Part shown: positions 21,801 through 33,885 of the stretch, piece after piece | Position numbering within the stretch: the first letter of the stretch is position 1 | How the letters are laid out: each line of letters begins with the position of its first letter | Source: Trachythela sp. YZ-2020 | Taxonomy: Eukaryota; Cnidaria; Anthozoa; Malacalcyonacea; Clavulariidae | DNA: 64,000 nucleotides | Assembly (NCBI GenBank): GCA_016169945.1 | Contig: JADLSH010000365.1 | Span: 2,435,501 to 2,499,500, forward strand | Direction: 5' to 3' | Program-made: the position numbers and the translations under genes | The notes under the pieces: generated by a model | Told to the model about the DNA's origin: nothing | Seen by the model: the letters and a program-made list of their open reading frames with translations, nothing else | Database searches by the model: none

Positions 21801-24800
21801 CTAGTGTAGTGTTTAATACTACAAGAGGAACCTAAGCTAAACTAACTTTATTTATACTGGATATTTGTGTGCGACTTAAGCTCAAAATGCAATTTTCTAC
21901 CTTTCTACAATTCCCTACAATTCGTGAATCAATCGTTAAAACAATGTTCTTACCCAATTGGATGCCGATCGAGCTTCTCTCCTTGCCCTGTCCAACCTTG
22001 TCTTCCTCAGAGGCTTGTCTCTGTGCTCTCAACAACTCGGCAGGGACAAGGTAACCTGCTTCATCTTCGACAGGATCTGCAGGATCTTCCTCCTTGCTTG
22101 ATGATACCTTAGTCTCAATTTTTTGTTTCTCGTTGGATTTGGATTTTTCAGCCTTTGGCTTCTCTGCTTTCGCTTCCTTAGTCTTTTTATCCTTGGATAA
22201 ATTGAGAAGAAGAAACATTGACTACCTTTATTGATACTGGATACTGGATAGCTCTGCCAGTTCTAAACTGTTCTCCCTAGAGGTCCAATAAGAGCTATCT
22301 CTTATTAATACAATATTACCAGCTAGACGATTAAATCCAAACTAAACTGACTTTATTTATACTGGATAGCTCTACCAGTCTTATTAAAACTGTTCTCCTT
22401 AGAGGTCCAGTAAGGGTCATCCTTATTGATCCAGTGTTACTAGCTAGAAGATTTAATCCAAATTATATATTAATTTATCTATATTGTATAGCTCTGTCAG
22501 TTCTAAACTGTTCTCCCTTGAGATCCACTATAAAGTGCCATCTTTCATTAGAGTTCAGAATAAACGAGGAAAACCAAACTAAACTAAGACCTGGTTCAAA
22601 CGTCGCGCAACTGCCGTGCCGAACGCATTACAAACAATAGATAATGAGGCATTTCAGCTGATTATGTATTGTTTTTAATGCGTTCGGCACATGAGAAGCG
22701 CGACGTTTGGAACAGGCCTAAGTTATTTGTATACTGGATAGCTCTATCAATTCTAAACTGTTCTACCTAAAGGTGCAGTAAGATCATGCCTTGTTGGTCC
22801 AGTGATTGAATTCTACTTGTAGTATAATTTCAGACACGAGTATAAAACCAGACTGCATTACATGTCGAGTGCAGGGACTTAACCAGGATTAGCAATCTAC
22901 CCGTCAAAAGTGCTAATGCTGCATGCACTAGGTCTGACCCCCACCCCCACCCCCGCCCCTGCCCAAAACAATAATGTTTCCCTTCGTCAAGGTATGTGCA
23001 GTGACTGTTGAATGTCGATATAATTGTAATGTTATAGCAAACTTTAAGCTTGTATACGGTTGTACTAACTGCTACAGACGAAATATTATGTTTTAACACT
23101 CAAAAATACCCGTCCAAAAGACGGGGGGGACGACACCAAAGTTTATATACATGTATACGTGTGAGATGATTAAATGTAAATAACAAACATTTTTGAATAT
23201 GTGCGAGTCGATATGCGAGATCATATTTTCCGTGAAACGATTTACAGACAGACACTGTTTCAATTTAGCTTACAACAAAACAGACAGTTTCACATTCTCT
23301 CCTTGATATATGGAATTTTGCTAGCATGCTGATCTTGATCAATGTTATGCGGAAATTATTGTCAGCAAATCTCAGCGTGTGCTCAATTTCAACAATTTTT
23401 TATCATCAGAAAAACATTCTTCAATCGCCATATCAATTGTTTTGCAAATGAGGAGTTAAGCTGGTGGATCTAAACGCTTTTGCTTTTCAAATCAATTATT
23501 TTAAAGAGCTGCTTCAAATTCGATATTACTCGATACGAACTATAAATTAATGGAATGTAAGCAGGGCCTTGTTTGAATTTTCAGGCAAGCATTTATTAGG
23601 CAAGATTTCATAGAATTATACTATTTCTGGTTAAACTAAGGTCTAACTTACATGTATGCCGAGTCTAGTTTTAGGCAGATTTTTGATAGGCAACCATGCA
23701 TTTCTTAAATAAGGGGGGAGGAGTAATAATGGGGCGGTGTGCTTATTATCTTACTTGCAGCTGAGAGCTAAGCTGAATTGCGAAGGACACAGCTCAACGT
23801 GGCGCATATGGCAGCCACCTTTTGCTCGCCATCACGGAGCACAGCTACGGTGGAAGGGCCAGGTAGGGGTTAAACCCAACCCACCCTGTCAACGTTCCCT
23901 GTGGGAGGAAACCGGAGTACCCGGAGAAAACCCACGACTTTCGGCAGAGCGTTGACTAACTCTTTTCACATAGCTATCATAAGTCGTCCCGGGACTCGAA
24001 CTCACGATATCAGAGGTGAAAGGCGCTTGCTCTGACGATTGCGCCACCGAAGCCCCAATAACATTATTATTAACTTTTGTCTTTGCACGAGTTTGTTAAA
24101 CCTAGCCCAATTTTTGTCTTGTAGTTGACTGGTTATCCTAAGTAAGGACTCCCATTTTCCCAAATATGCAGGTCTGACTATAACTTGGGAAAATGTCAAA
24201 TTGACAAACCCGAAACGTGACCAAGCAGTCTATATTGAATTAAATATTTGAGTAACTATATAAATATCATATAAAGTTATAAACCATTCATACAGAGATT
24301 TAAATTAAAAAACAAAACCTGAAATAAGAATATTTCACTCTGAAAACGCCAGAATCAGCCATTCTGCCTTCTGGAGAGTGGAGTTCTAAAATTCCAAAAT
24401 TTTCCATGTTAAAATTGGCGGTTCTAAATTCTTTTTGAGGTGACCCCTCCATTGGCATTGATGAGAAGTGTATAACAAAAGTCACGTAGTCAATAACCGC
24501 GTTTCCATGACAATGTAAGACAAGGAGACTAAATAAAAGCTTTGTTTAAGAAATGTAAAAAAATATTAACTGCTTCGCCGCACTTCGCCCTGTAATTATG
24601 TACACCATTAATGCATTTTATAGTATTTATTACCACAGGTGAAAATCTGAAAGCTTTTAATTGTTGGAAAAATCGACGAGAGTGCATGGAATTTGATAAA
24701 GTTGATAATTATCACTAATTCAATTTGCCAATCAACTATTATCACCGCTTAAACTATTTCGAAATCTTCAATGTTCGAAAACGAAACCAATGGAACTAGA

Positions 24801-26858
24801 TTGGAAACTTTGATCGATACTCACGGCCTAAGACTGGGATAAGACCTAAGTTGCAAATTGCATTATTCGCTGACAATTTGTTTGTAGGCCTATATTGATT
24901 ATTGGCTATTATACATAGGCATATAGCTCTATCCGTACGTATAGTTGCGACAGTGAAATCGTGCACGTTTGCACACATTTATGTAGCTGAACACATTTTT
25001 ATGTACATGAAGTTGTTGGGTGCACATTTATAGTAATTACTAGTGATTAGTTCATGTGGGAAAAGTTGACCCTAATATTACAAACACTGCATGATTTTTC
25101 CGGAACTCTCGTTTCCTCCTGTAGTAACACTGGATCAATAAGGAATTGCCCTTGCTGGACCTCCAGGAAAAACAGTTTAGAACTGATAGAGCTATCCAGT
25201 TTAAGCAAATCTAGATTCTAGTTTAGTTTAGTTTAGTCGCCGTGGTTGAGTATATATACTTACCTTAACAACCCCTTTAACTGCAGAATTCAGGCAATAA
25301 CCTAGACCATGAGCCAAAATTCACACCTATACACTACAATTATCTTTCACAAGTCACTTTACGACGATTGACGGAGATATACAATTATCCTAGTGTATTA
25401 GGCGAATTGGTGGGGCTTTTTAGTAAGCGTTACGGTGGACAGCAGCATCATCTGCTGAACGATACTGCTTACTGCTTAGCGAGCTAAAGCGAAGGGCAAA
25501 TCACTCCTATAAAATGTCTACGAGATTAAAAAATCATGTGATATTTTTGTGATTTTTATATTTTTTATTGTGATTTATTTTGTCATTTTTCAATATTTTT
25601 GTGATTTTTCTGAAGGTGTTTAAATCAGTGATTTGTCCCTCGGTGCTTAATAGTAAAAACCACATAATATATGAATGAGTACAACTCTCACCTTTTGTTT
25701 ATCTTTAGACTTTTCCTTGGCCTTTTCCTTCGCGTCCTTATCCTTACTTTTTTCCATGTCCTTTTCCTTCGATTCCTTATCCTTATCCTTAATCTTGTCT
25801 TTCGATTCCTTGCCTTTGGCCGCATCTTTGCTATTTAAATCAGAGCCACTAATCTGTCGTACTTGCGCCTTGACACCCCCGTCACGCTTTGGTAACTCAC
25901 CATTTACTTTCGAGTTCTTGGCTTTCCCAGTCGCAAGAGACACTACATCGTCGTAAGCGCCCTCGTCGTCACCATAACTCCACTGTAAAACCTCGTTCCC
26001 AGTGTCAGCAAACGATACCGCTAGACTCAAACGCGTCTCGATAGAAGCTTTGTCCACATCTTCGTGTAATTTCCTGCAAAATTCCTTGTGTTCGCTGTCT
26101 GCTTGCAACAAAGCCTTCGAAGCGGTCACTGTAAGATCCAATGCTTTCGGAATCGCATAAACCGTCTTCTTTTTACCAAGACTCGAACCGATAACCGTAT
26201 CCACTGTAAAAAGCCTTGTAAGGCGTATTAATCCACTCTTTGATTGCGATATAAGATCATTAAGTGCACTGAACGACTTGTTAGTCAAAGTCGACTCGGT
26301 GAGGCCAATGCCTACAGGAAATGTCGAATACTGGCGAACGAAGTCGCTAATCTTTCGTTCTGCTGTAGTTCCCATAGGTGCAAACCCTCCCTGATCATTC
26401 GCTTTGATTTCGATCTTTACACCAAGCTTCTTTCTTTCACACGTGAATACATCAGAACCGCTAATATTTCTCTTAAATACAATAGTCAGCACTTCACCCG
26501 GTTGAAGGTCTTGCAATTGTTGATCTTTTGGTTTGCTTGTTACTAAGAAAAACCGACACGTTGGCAATACCTTACGTAGATCACCCAAGCTATTATATTC
26601 CTCAGCCTTGGTAAGTTGATACACTTTTGCTGGGCAGTCGTAGGGAAGCACAAATGTCTTTCCTTCTGAGACGACGCACGCCTCGACTTTTTTGAGCGTC
26701 TTCGAATCGTGAAGTATTAGCTCAACGCTACTCTTAAACGCAGCCGATTTACTCGCATCTTTCTTGATTTTCACGGCCTGTGGTAGCGGGTTTTTCTGTA
26801 TAAATTCCGTGAGATTGAAATCGACATTGCTCCACGCGATCGAGGGACCCGACATCAC
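18854..26858 (-). CDS. GAREM: GAREM-like adaptor protein (CABIT-like N-terminus, SAM C-terminus)
   Basis: Five exons on the minus strand: 26858-25692, 22191-21954, 20693-20475, 20131-19925, 19335-18854; 770 aa, GT-AG, phases agree. GAREM proteins couple receptor tyrosine kinases to GRB2/SHP2 and ERK signalling. Exon 1 (389 aa) looks like a diverged CABIT domain: a WSNVDF...LPQAVKI start, then LPYDCPAKVYQL and a VLP-x-C-R-F-FLV segment. After that comes a tract of more than 60 residues of KDK/KEK repeats, then Ser/Pro-rich linkers. The last exon has the acidic tyrosine motif YDDDDLYDEI and a SAM domain ending LKGWRPKI, which matches the GAREM SAM end. About 27 residues follow the SAM, where vertebrate proteins stop. 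Introns hold SINEs, 114-bp repeats and a GAT-rich minisatellite. CABIT assignment is weaker than SAM. Confidence 0.75.
19483..19860 (-). repeat. SINE-I head next to SINE-II fragment
   Basis: CCTGCGATTCCGGTGCAGCG at 19498 is the complement of the SINE-I tRNA-like head. From about 19640 the SINE-II words TTTTTCTCCGGGTACTCCGG and TTTTCCTCCCTC appear in plus orientation. Confidence 0.6.
20165..20470. repeat. Minisatellite of GGGTTTATTGATGATGATGA units
   Basis: Variable-length units of AATAAGGGTTTATTGATGATG with GAT expansions, about ten copies, filling the intron between GAREM-like exons 3 and 4. It starts about 35 bases from one exon and stops five bases from the other. Confidence 0.85.
21700..22815 (-). 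repeat. Cluster of 114-bp repeat copies around GAREM-like exon 2
   Basis: Minus-orientation copies at about 21700-21862, 22225-22585 and 22730-22815, each with TGGATAGCTC, CAGTTCTAAACTGTTCTC and AGGTCCAGTAAG words. A MITE splits the last two. Confidence 0.75.
22589..22717. mobile_element. Short MITE in a 114-bp repeat
   Basis: ACCTGGTTCAAACGTCGCG faces CGCGACGTTTGGAACAGGC; the inner arms share GTGCCGAACGCATTA. Direct repeat CTAAG at both sides (22584-22588, 22718-22722). Confidence 0.8.
22938..22964 (-). other. G-quadruplex-prone tract
   Basis: Five runs of three to five C on the plus strand separated by single bases give GGGGCGGGGGTGGGGGTGGG on the minus strand, the coding strand of the GAREM-like intron 1. 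Confidence 0.6.
23745..24056 (-). repeat. SINE-II, near complete
   Basis: Minus-strand head GGGGCTTCGGTGGCGCAATC at 24056, B box GAGTTCGAGTCC, then TCTCCGGGTACTCCGG and the 5'-distal TGAGCTGTGTCC part. Best-preserved copy with 2330-2656. Confidence 0.8.
25108..25237 (+). repeat. 114-bp repeat copy
   Basis: CGTTTCCTCCTGTAGTAACA, GGATCAATAAGGAATTGCCC and AACTGATAGAGCTATCCAG, in plus orientation inside GAREM-like intron 1. Confidence 0.8.
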
Positions 26859-28100
26859 AATACTGGGCGCTCGTTTCCACCTCTTTGAACCAGACTAAAT
26901 TCAAAAATATATCTTTGTTTCAGTTACATCACTTACATGCAAATAGACTACATTATAAAGTTCTCAAGTTTCAATTTGACCTCCCACACAAAAATGACAA
27001 CCCCTTGAACATTACCATAATAAAAGAAGGCAAACAATGATCCGTCGATGTTAATGTATTCTTCTTTCAAGAGCTTTCAAATCTAAACGGAAAATTACAT
27101 ATGTTAGGTTATAAGCTCTTTCGAATGTTCTCAAACATTTCCGAACTTAAGCTGAAGAAAATAGGTGATTAGGATTTAGCTAAAGAATTCTCAATCGCAT
27201 TCTGTTTGTGATTTTTTCGTCCGGTCACAGACTGACACATCAATCGACACAACAAGAGTCAGAAATGGTATTCATTCGTATTTAATCAGGATATGGGAGT
27301 TGTTTCGGAATCAAATTTGGGTATATATGGGGTTTTGCCAGTTACTCAATATAACAGTTTCACAAGAGTCATTTACACGATATAAGTGTCGTATATGCAT
27401 GTCAGTTATTCTGACTCATATTCGTCTTCCGAGGGCGAAATCAGAATTGGGACATTTTCTATGCATTCCGATTTAACTTTTTTAAGCCTATTTAGAAAAG
27501 TTGCAAAGATTTACCGACTTTTAGAACGAGAGACCAAACAATACTAGTCGTATGTCACACTGCAATTTGCAGTTTCTATACAGAGCCATGTTGTGTGTAC
27601 AAATGTACGTACTGAAAAACAGTGAACATCGCACGCATTTCACTTCACCGATATTCTCATTCATTTATTTCTTGCCTTCTGCCTTCAGGGCATGTTTAGC
27701 AAGAGAAATATCGATATATCGGTAAAGTAAAACGAGATTCATGCTCACAATTTCTCTGCGAATATACTTTTTACCTAACATCGTTATCATGCGTTGCGAA
27801 GTTACAGCAAAATGGCCTTGTGTAGCATGGGCCAACGATTGTTTTTCTTATAAATGATGATACATATTATGGAATTCTTTAACTCCCTAGCTCTGATAAA
27901 CATATCAACTATTAAGGTCTATCAAGTGCCATCTATCAAACACACTTATCTGACCATTTCAAACTGTCACACACACTTGCAATTTTTGCAATCACACACT
28001 TGTGTCAAAGGACCTCTATATAAAGCAAGGGACTTGTGTATTTTACTTTGTTTAGGCAACCTAGACGATTTTATTGTCAAGAAAACGTTTTCAAGGCGAG
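26859..28100. other. Upstream region of the GAREM-like gene
   Basis: No exon recognised. A dispersed element around 27560-27700 (ACAGTGAACAT, ACTTCACC) resembles 35280-35400. The GAREM-like promoter should be in the first kilobase, but no core motif stands out. Confidence 0.4.
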
Positions 28101-28109
28101 AAACTAGGT

Positions 28110-28625
28110 TGTATTTTGGAGTGTATAAAAGCAGGAAACTGGAGCCGACCCAGAGAAAATCTACGACTTTGGAAAGAGCATTGACTGATTCATTCCACAA
28201 CATCTCTGATCAGGGCCTTTTTTAAGAAATCGTTAGTGGGGGGGGGCCATCATCGAAAGGGGACGTAACAAGTAGGTGGTGTATTACAGGTGTGGGAAGC
28301 TGAAGGGGGTCTGGGGGTCCTCCCAGAAAATTTTTGTATTCTTGAGTCTCTGTGGCTTGATTTCCTGCATTTTCAGAGACAATTTTTGATATATCCCATC
28401 TAAACGGAGCCAGGTTTTGTTGTGAGAATACCATAACTTTCCTCTAAACTCAGTTTTTTCCCCTTTTTTGCTTATATTTTGGGCAAAAGGGACCTTCACT
28501 GGGGGAGCCAAAATAGCTTACTGGGGGGCCAACATGGGGGCTGGGGAGGCTTTGGCCCCTCCAGTACATTAGTTAAAAAAGGCCCTGTCTCTGATCGCGG
28601 TGAAAGGCGCTTGCTTGCTCCACAA
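28110..28625 (-). repeat. SINE-II fragment interrupted by a MITE
   Basis: GAGAAAATCTACGACTTTGG and GAGCATTGACTGATTC at 28150-28195 and GGTGAAAGGCGCTTGC at 28599 are the two halves of one SINE-II copy; the MITE at 28211-28587 lies between. Confidence 0.75.
28211..28587. mobile_element. hAT-type MITE with 8-bp target duplication
   Basis: Inverted ends CAGGGCCTTTTTTAA and its complement, flanked by TCTCTGAT at 28203-28210 and 28588-28595. The interior is G-rich with ACCCCC/GGGGG tracts and no gene. CAGGG ends and an 8-bp duplication are typical of the hAT superfamily. Confidence 0.9.
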
Positions 28626-28897
28626 AAAACACCTATCTATACATATACTGTTAAGTCAAATATTTTCTGATCTTAAAGTTAATAAAAGTACGATTAGCCA
28701 GTTCAAATAAAGGATTTAAGTATTACTAATGTACGTAACACGCGAGACATGAGTGGGAGATATTTAACGTCATAACTCATAAGCTGTGAACTTGCAGCAT
28801 TTTGATCCTTATATAGACACTAATCCCAAAGAAAATAAAAAGCAAGTAAGATTAGTGGTGAACTGCACTGAGAAGCTCTTTCATGCAGCAGACGGGG

Positions 28898-29001
28898 CTA
28901 TTACTATAACAAGGAATGGGGAATCGGGGAATGAGAATGTGGAATGGAAAAACCCGTTCTCCATTCCCGATTCCCCATTCCTTGTTATAGTAATAGCCCA
29001 G
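28898..29001. mobile_element. 104-bp palindromic element
   Basis: GGCTATTACTATAACAAGGA and GGAATGGGGAATCGGG face their complements around a spacer of about 35 bases; arms about 35 bases. Confidence 0.8.
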
Positions 29002-30082
29002 CAGATGGTGGTCAATTTGCACTTAGCAGAGTGTGAAAATAGTATTTATTCCTTTCATTATCGCTGCTTTTTTCGATATATGCACAAGCGAATTAGATTT
29101 CATATAGATTGGATTATAGGATTAGGGTTAAGTTTAGAGTTAGGTTTTGGTTTGCATTAAGATTTAAGAATCAGTTTGCGAGTGTTAAAATTGTCCCGAT
29201 ATATCGTGAAACATCTTCATCTGTGTTGGTCTTGTATATTGTTGCAAAGTACCGGGTACGTACAGTACAATAAAGACTACGAAAAATAATCTTCATGAAG
29301 CAGATGACTGAAGATTAGATTAGTCGAAACTTAGAATTATAGAAATGTAATTTTTTTGAGTCTCCCGCATTCAATCAGCTTATTTTGGGTGTAAATGGGG
29401 CGGGTTTGTCGGAAATTTGAAGGTTTTGTCGGAAATTTAAAAGGTTTTGCTCCCCATAGGAAAGAGTGAGTTTCCGCCACTACCCGCAATCAATGTTCTG
29501 TATTTCAGTTATGTCTACAGGTATCAACTTTTCTGAAATTGACTACAATCAATCAGCTTCCCTGGCGCAACGCTTACTCAAACCCATCTACTGTGTATTA
29601 TTATCAGTAATCAGTTCATGCACAAACATGAATTTTTCTTTAAAAAGTGGCACGTTCTCAAATTGCTTACATTATTTGAGCTGTTCACCCTTCAGTAATG
29701 ATACTGTGGTATTTTAATACACATTCCACTCGAAGGGTACAATTTTATCAATTATATTTTAAAGTATATAATCTTTGTTCCATGCAATTACGCATTGTCA
29801 GCAAAGTCACGGCTTTTTGGTGGTAACATTGAATGACCATATTAGAGCTTATATAATATATCAAATCAAATCAAATCAAATCAAGTTTATTTCCACAAAT
29901 ACAAAAAATTACAATAAAAATACAGATACAATAATGTACGAGTGGCGAGGTGACATCTGGAAGCCAAAGGCTTATAAACGAGGACACCTCGTGTATATAT
30001 GTATGAATAATATTTTAATAATAATTTTAATAATAATAGTTACTGATTGGACATGACAAATGCAGAATTTTTTTATTAAATT

Positions 30083-31620
30083 TTATTTCATTAATAGAAA
30101 ACAATTAAGGGATTTTTTAAATGAAGACAAACTGTTGGAGCTTTTTATTGAAGGAGGTAGTGAATTCCAAACTTTAGGGCCTTGATAAAGAATAGTGAAT
30201 TGCTTTAAGTTGGTTCGACAAGAGTAAGGTCGATAAGAGTTTGCATTTCTGGTATTGTAACTATGGACTTGATTATTTTTTAAGAATAAATCTGAGAGGG
30301 AAGTTGGAAGTAACCGATTATGATAAAGAAACATAAATTTAGCAATCTGAAACTTGTTTACATTGAAAATAACTAATAGTTTCAATTGTTCAAATAATGG
30401 GGCAGAATGAGCTCGATAATCTGAATTTGTCATGACACGTACAGCTCGTTTTTGTAGTAGCCAGATCCGATTTAAGTTAGATACGTATGTTGAAGACCAG
30501 ACTATGTTGCAATAACTAATGTATGGATAAATTAGAGTATAATATAATGCCAGCTTTGTTTTAGTAGATAATATATAACGTGATCTCGAGATAATTCCAA
30601 TGGACTTAGCAATTTTGTTGCAAACATGATTGATGTGATATTTCCAGGTAATATTCTCGTCAATATAAATGCCTAAAAATTTTACGACGTTCACCCTCTC
30701 GAGGGGTTTTGCATCAAATAAAATTGGCAAATTTGTTGAGATTGGTTTTGTTTTGATTTGAATATAACGTAGTTTGTTTTACTAATGTTGACAGAGAGTT
30801 TATTGGTTTTCATCCAAACATTCACTTTTTCTAATTCAGTATTCATTTCAGAAATTAAATAACCTAGGTCAGAATGACTTAGAAAATGCTGGTATCATCT
30901 GCAAAAGCAAGCACTCTGCCAATCCCGTAGCGTTAGGTAGATCATTTATGTAGAGAAGGAAAAATAAAGGGCCTAATATTGAACCTTGTGGAACCCCGCA
31001 GCTAACAATACGTTCGGTCGAAGTAGTCTCATTGAATTGGACAAACTGTGTCCTATTAGAAAAATAGCTTTTGATCCATTGTAATGCTAAGCCTCGAATG
31101 CCATAGTGTTCCAGCTTAGAAAATAGAATTTGATGGTCAAGGGTATCAAATGCTTTAGACAAGTCAAGGAATATCCCAATGCTAATTTCGTTTCGATCGA
31201 TAGATGTTGCAATTCTGTTGACAAGGTGTATAAGGGATGAAACTGTGGAATGATTCTTGCGAAATCCAAATTGTAATGGATATAAAATTTCAAATTTGTC
31301 AACGAAATCAATAATGCGATTATACATGACCTTCTCAAAAGTTTCGAGAAATTTGATAGAAGTGAGATTGGTCTATAATTCTTAAAATATTCAACATTAT
31401 CAGTTTTGTACACTGGAATCACCTTGGCTATTTTTAGTTTATCTGGAAAAATTCCACTTTCAATTGAAAGATTGATAATTTCAGTCAGTGGATGGGCGAT
31501 CAGTTCAAATGATTTTTGTATTATATTCATGGTTATATCATCAAAACCGGCTGCTTTTCCTGACTTGAAAGACTGGCAGACACTAGATAGCTCATTAATG
31601 TTGGTGGGGTATAAAAACAT
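30083..31620 (-). pseudogene. Retrotransposon reverse transcriptase, frameshifted
   Basis: Pieces in three frames. 31620-31087 has SGKAAGFDDI and YRPISLLSNFSKL; 31327-30869 has FLDLSKAFDTLDH and CGVPQGSILGPLFF. The FADD catalytic motif lies near 30886-30908 in another frame, and 30730-30083 has VKFLGIYID and GPKVWNSLPPSIK. All key motifs survive but are spread over frames, so it is a dead copy or has sequence errors. Confidence 0.85.
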
Positions 31621-32351
31621 AGTATCGTTTATACGATCAGTTAAGAATGTATGAAATGGGGTGCTTACTGTAGGTATTTGTCTCGCCAGGTTAGGACCAA
31701 TATTTGTGAAATAATCGCAAAACCGTTGTGCAATTTCAGATGGGTCGGTTAAAACTTTATTCTCATGCTTGAAAGCTGTAGGGAGAGCGGTTTTTTTTAG
31801 ACTTATTGATTACTTCGTTTATTAGCTTCCAGGTTTCTTTCAAATTATTTTTCACGGAGTCAAATCGTTCGTCATAATAGGTACGTTTAGCAATTCTGAT
31901 GAGGTCATTTAACTTATTTCTGTAGCTTTTGTAGTAGGATTTCCGAGCTGGATTTGGGGAAAGAAGTAGTTTTTTATATAATTTTTTCCTCTTCCTGATA
32001 GAAACTAGCAAACTACTGGTAATCCATGGGCTTATATTTTGTTTATGTTTATTGCTCAATTTTTTCCAAGGAAAACAATTTTCATAAAGTTCCGTGTATT
32101 TTGCATGGAATTTGTTATACGCATCATTAGGATTTTGTTCTTGAATAATTTCTGACCAGTTTACCTCGGAGAGGCAAGTTTGAAATCTATTGATGTTCGT
32201 TTCACAATAGTTTCTAGAAAGTTTGTATGAATGATTTTTAAGAGCAATAGAATCATCAAATAAATAACTTATAATTGGTAAGTGATCTGATATGTCATTG
32301 ATTAGGATGCTGTTGAAGACTTTGTCCGAGAGATTGTTTGTGAATATATTA

Positions 32352-33014
32352 TCAAAATTTATCCATGAATGACAAATGATTTTGGTTTGGGGGACGGTAT
32401 ACAGATCCTACTATTATGTTTTTCCCGTGGGGATTGCTGATTTCAGCAAATATAGATTCTATAGTGTCTGGATCAGAGTAATTACAATCAGAAAGAATTT
32501 TGTATTCGAGCGTATTTTGTAAATAAAGAGCCGTTCCACCGCCAGATTTATTAGTACGATGGTTAGAGTGAAAGTTATATCCTGGAATATCAACTTGATC
32601 TGAAGTAAGATCGTTGAGCCAGGTCTCAGTTACGGCAATGACAGAGGGCAAAGCCTGCAGGCATACCAGCATTGATTTAAATTTATCAAAATTACCGAGC
32701 AAACTTCGTGAATTTAAGTGTAGGATAGAGAATTTTGGTTGAGATTTTTCAGCCGAAATCTTTAAATTAACTTCTCCTTCTCCGCAGTAATTACTAGGCA
32801 TTGAACTGAAAAGGAAATTAACGTCTGGGTCAAGATGACTAGAAGAAAAATTATGCTCATGCTGATTTATAGGGTTAAAAATAAGTGAATCTAAGCTATC
32901 ATTATTATAGTTTAGTGGGCCATGTGTTAGTTCATACATTGCTAAGTTAAATGAAGCATCGTCTAAGTGGCAAAACGGAAGGTCTATTAGACTGTTATCA
33001 GTTGGGTACAACAT
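32352..33014 (-). CDS. Retrotransposon endonuclease (APE-like) domain, 5' part of ORF2
   Basis: 220 residues. ILHLNSRSL (N of the active site), AVTETWLND (catalytic Glu region), SGGGTALYL and VGSVYRPPN are the usual EEP-nuclease motifs of CR1/L2 elements. The frame stops soon after the YRPP motif; the SDHLP motif is found in the next frame around 32280-32300. The first 80 residues are unlike any domain I know. Confidence 0.8.
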   Translation of the reverse strand: MLYPTDNSLIDLPFCHLDDASFNLAMYELTHGPLNYNNDSLDSLIFNPINQHEHNFSSSHLDPDVNFLFSSMPSNYCGEGEVNLKISAEKSQPKFSILHLNSRSLLGNFDKFKSMLVCLQALPSVIAVTETWLNDLTSDQVDIPGYNFHSNHRTNKSGGGTALYLQNTLEYKILSDCNYSDPDTIESIFAEISNPHGKNIIVGSVYRPPNQNHLSFMDKF

Positions 33015-33072
33015 TACTAAATATTAATATAGATATAAACATATAAAAAATGTTAGACTTAGCTTTCATGAA

Positions 33073-33885
33073 TCAGTCATGGCTGGCAAGGTCATTAAGG
33101 TCACTTAAATTTCTCAACACAATTTTTCGACCGTCTTCGTGTTCTCTCAGGAAGACAGCAGAATTTTTCGCCCAACAGAACTTGAAGGCATGTTGTTCTT
33201 GATACTTTTTTGCTTCATACAATAACTTCTGAAGGCTCAGAGTTAAATGATCGAAGATTCTAGCGTCTGATAGTAGATCCTCGGGCGTTAAACCAACGGT
33301 GCTAGGGTCGACTCGGTCAATATTCCGTCTACAACTCATGACTTGCTCTTTAACTATTCGTCTCGAGAACTTGCAAATAATTGGTTTGTACTTCATCGAG
33401 TTGCTTCTAGCTGGGACGCGATGAGCTATATCAATGTCATTCAGTGTAACGTCGGTAACACCCATTTCTTGAAAGAGCTGGACACATAACTTAGAGGTTT
33501 CCAGCGACGATTCATTCTCTTTAATCTCCGGTATACCAACGAGTTTAGCGTTATATTGGTAGCTATAGCTTTCCAGGTTGTCTATAGCTTTGGTAATTCC
33601 ATTGACTGTCGCCATTAAACTGTCAAGTCTTTCATCTAGTCGTTCAAACTCAACTTTGGCTGATTTTCGAAAGTTCGTTAGATCATCATAGCTGCTACTC
33701 AGGTAGTCAAGGCTTTGCACCGTGTCGTTATCTGGTCGAGTAGGACGGCTGTTATTTTGGTCGATAGATTGAAGGAGGCGTTGTTCAATCGAAGCTTCTA
33801 GTTTTTTAAGCTCGGTTTTAAGCGAACTTATTTCCGTTTTCAGGCCATCATTTTCTTTCTTCAACGATTTTATTGTGGCAGGCAT
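33073..33885 (-). CDS. Retrotransposon ORF1 protein (coiled coil plus RRM-like RNA-binding part)
   Basis: 270 residues, intact. Residues 1-45 form a heptad-rich coiled coil (SLKKENDGLKTEISSLK) and a second helical stretch lies near 70-105. From about 108 follows NAKLVGIPEIKENE...DIAHRVP...IICKFSRR, the pattern of L1/CR1-type ORF1 nucleic-acid chaperones. Starts 59 bases upstream of the endonuclease frame. Confidence 0.75.
   Translation of the reverse strand: MPATIKSLKKENDGLKTEISSLKTELKKLEASIEQRLLQSIDQNNSRPTRPDNDTVQSLDYLSSSYDDLTNFRKSAKVEFERLDERLDSLMATVNGITKAIDNLESYSYQYNAKLVGIPEIKENESSLETSKLCVQLFQEMGVTDVTLNDIDIAHRVPARSNSMKYKPIICKFSRRIVKEQVMSCRRNIDRVDPSTVGLTPEDLLSDARIFDHLTLSLQKLLYEAKKYQEQHAFKFCWAKNSAVFLREHEDGRKIVLRNLSDLNDLASHD

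Noticed and set aside
28479..28670. Gly/Trp-rich frames around 28.3-28.7 kb
   Set aside because: They lie inside the hAT MITE and SINE.
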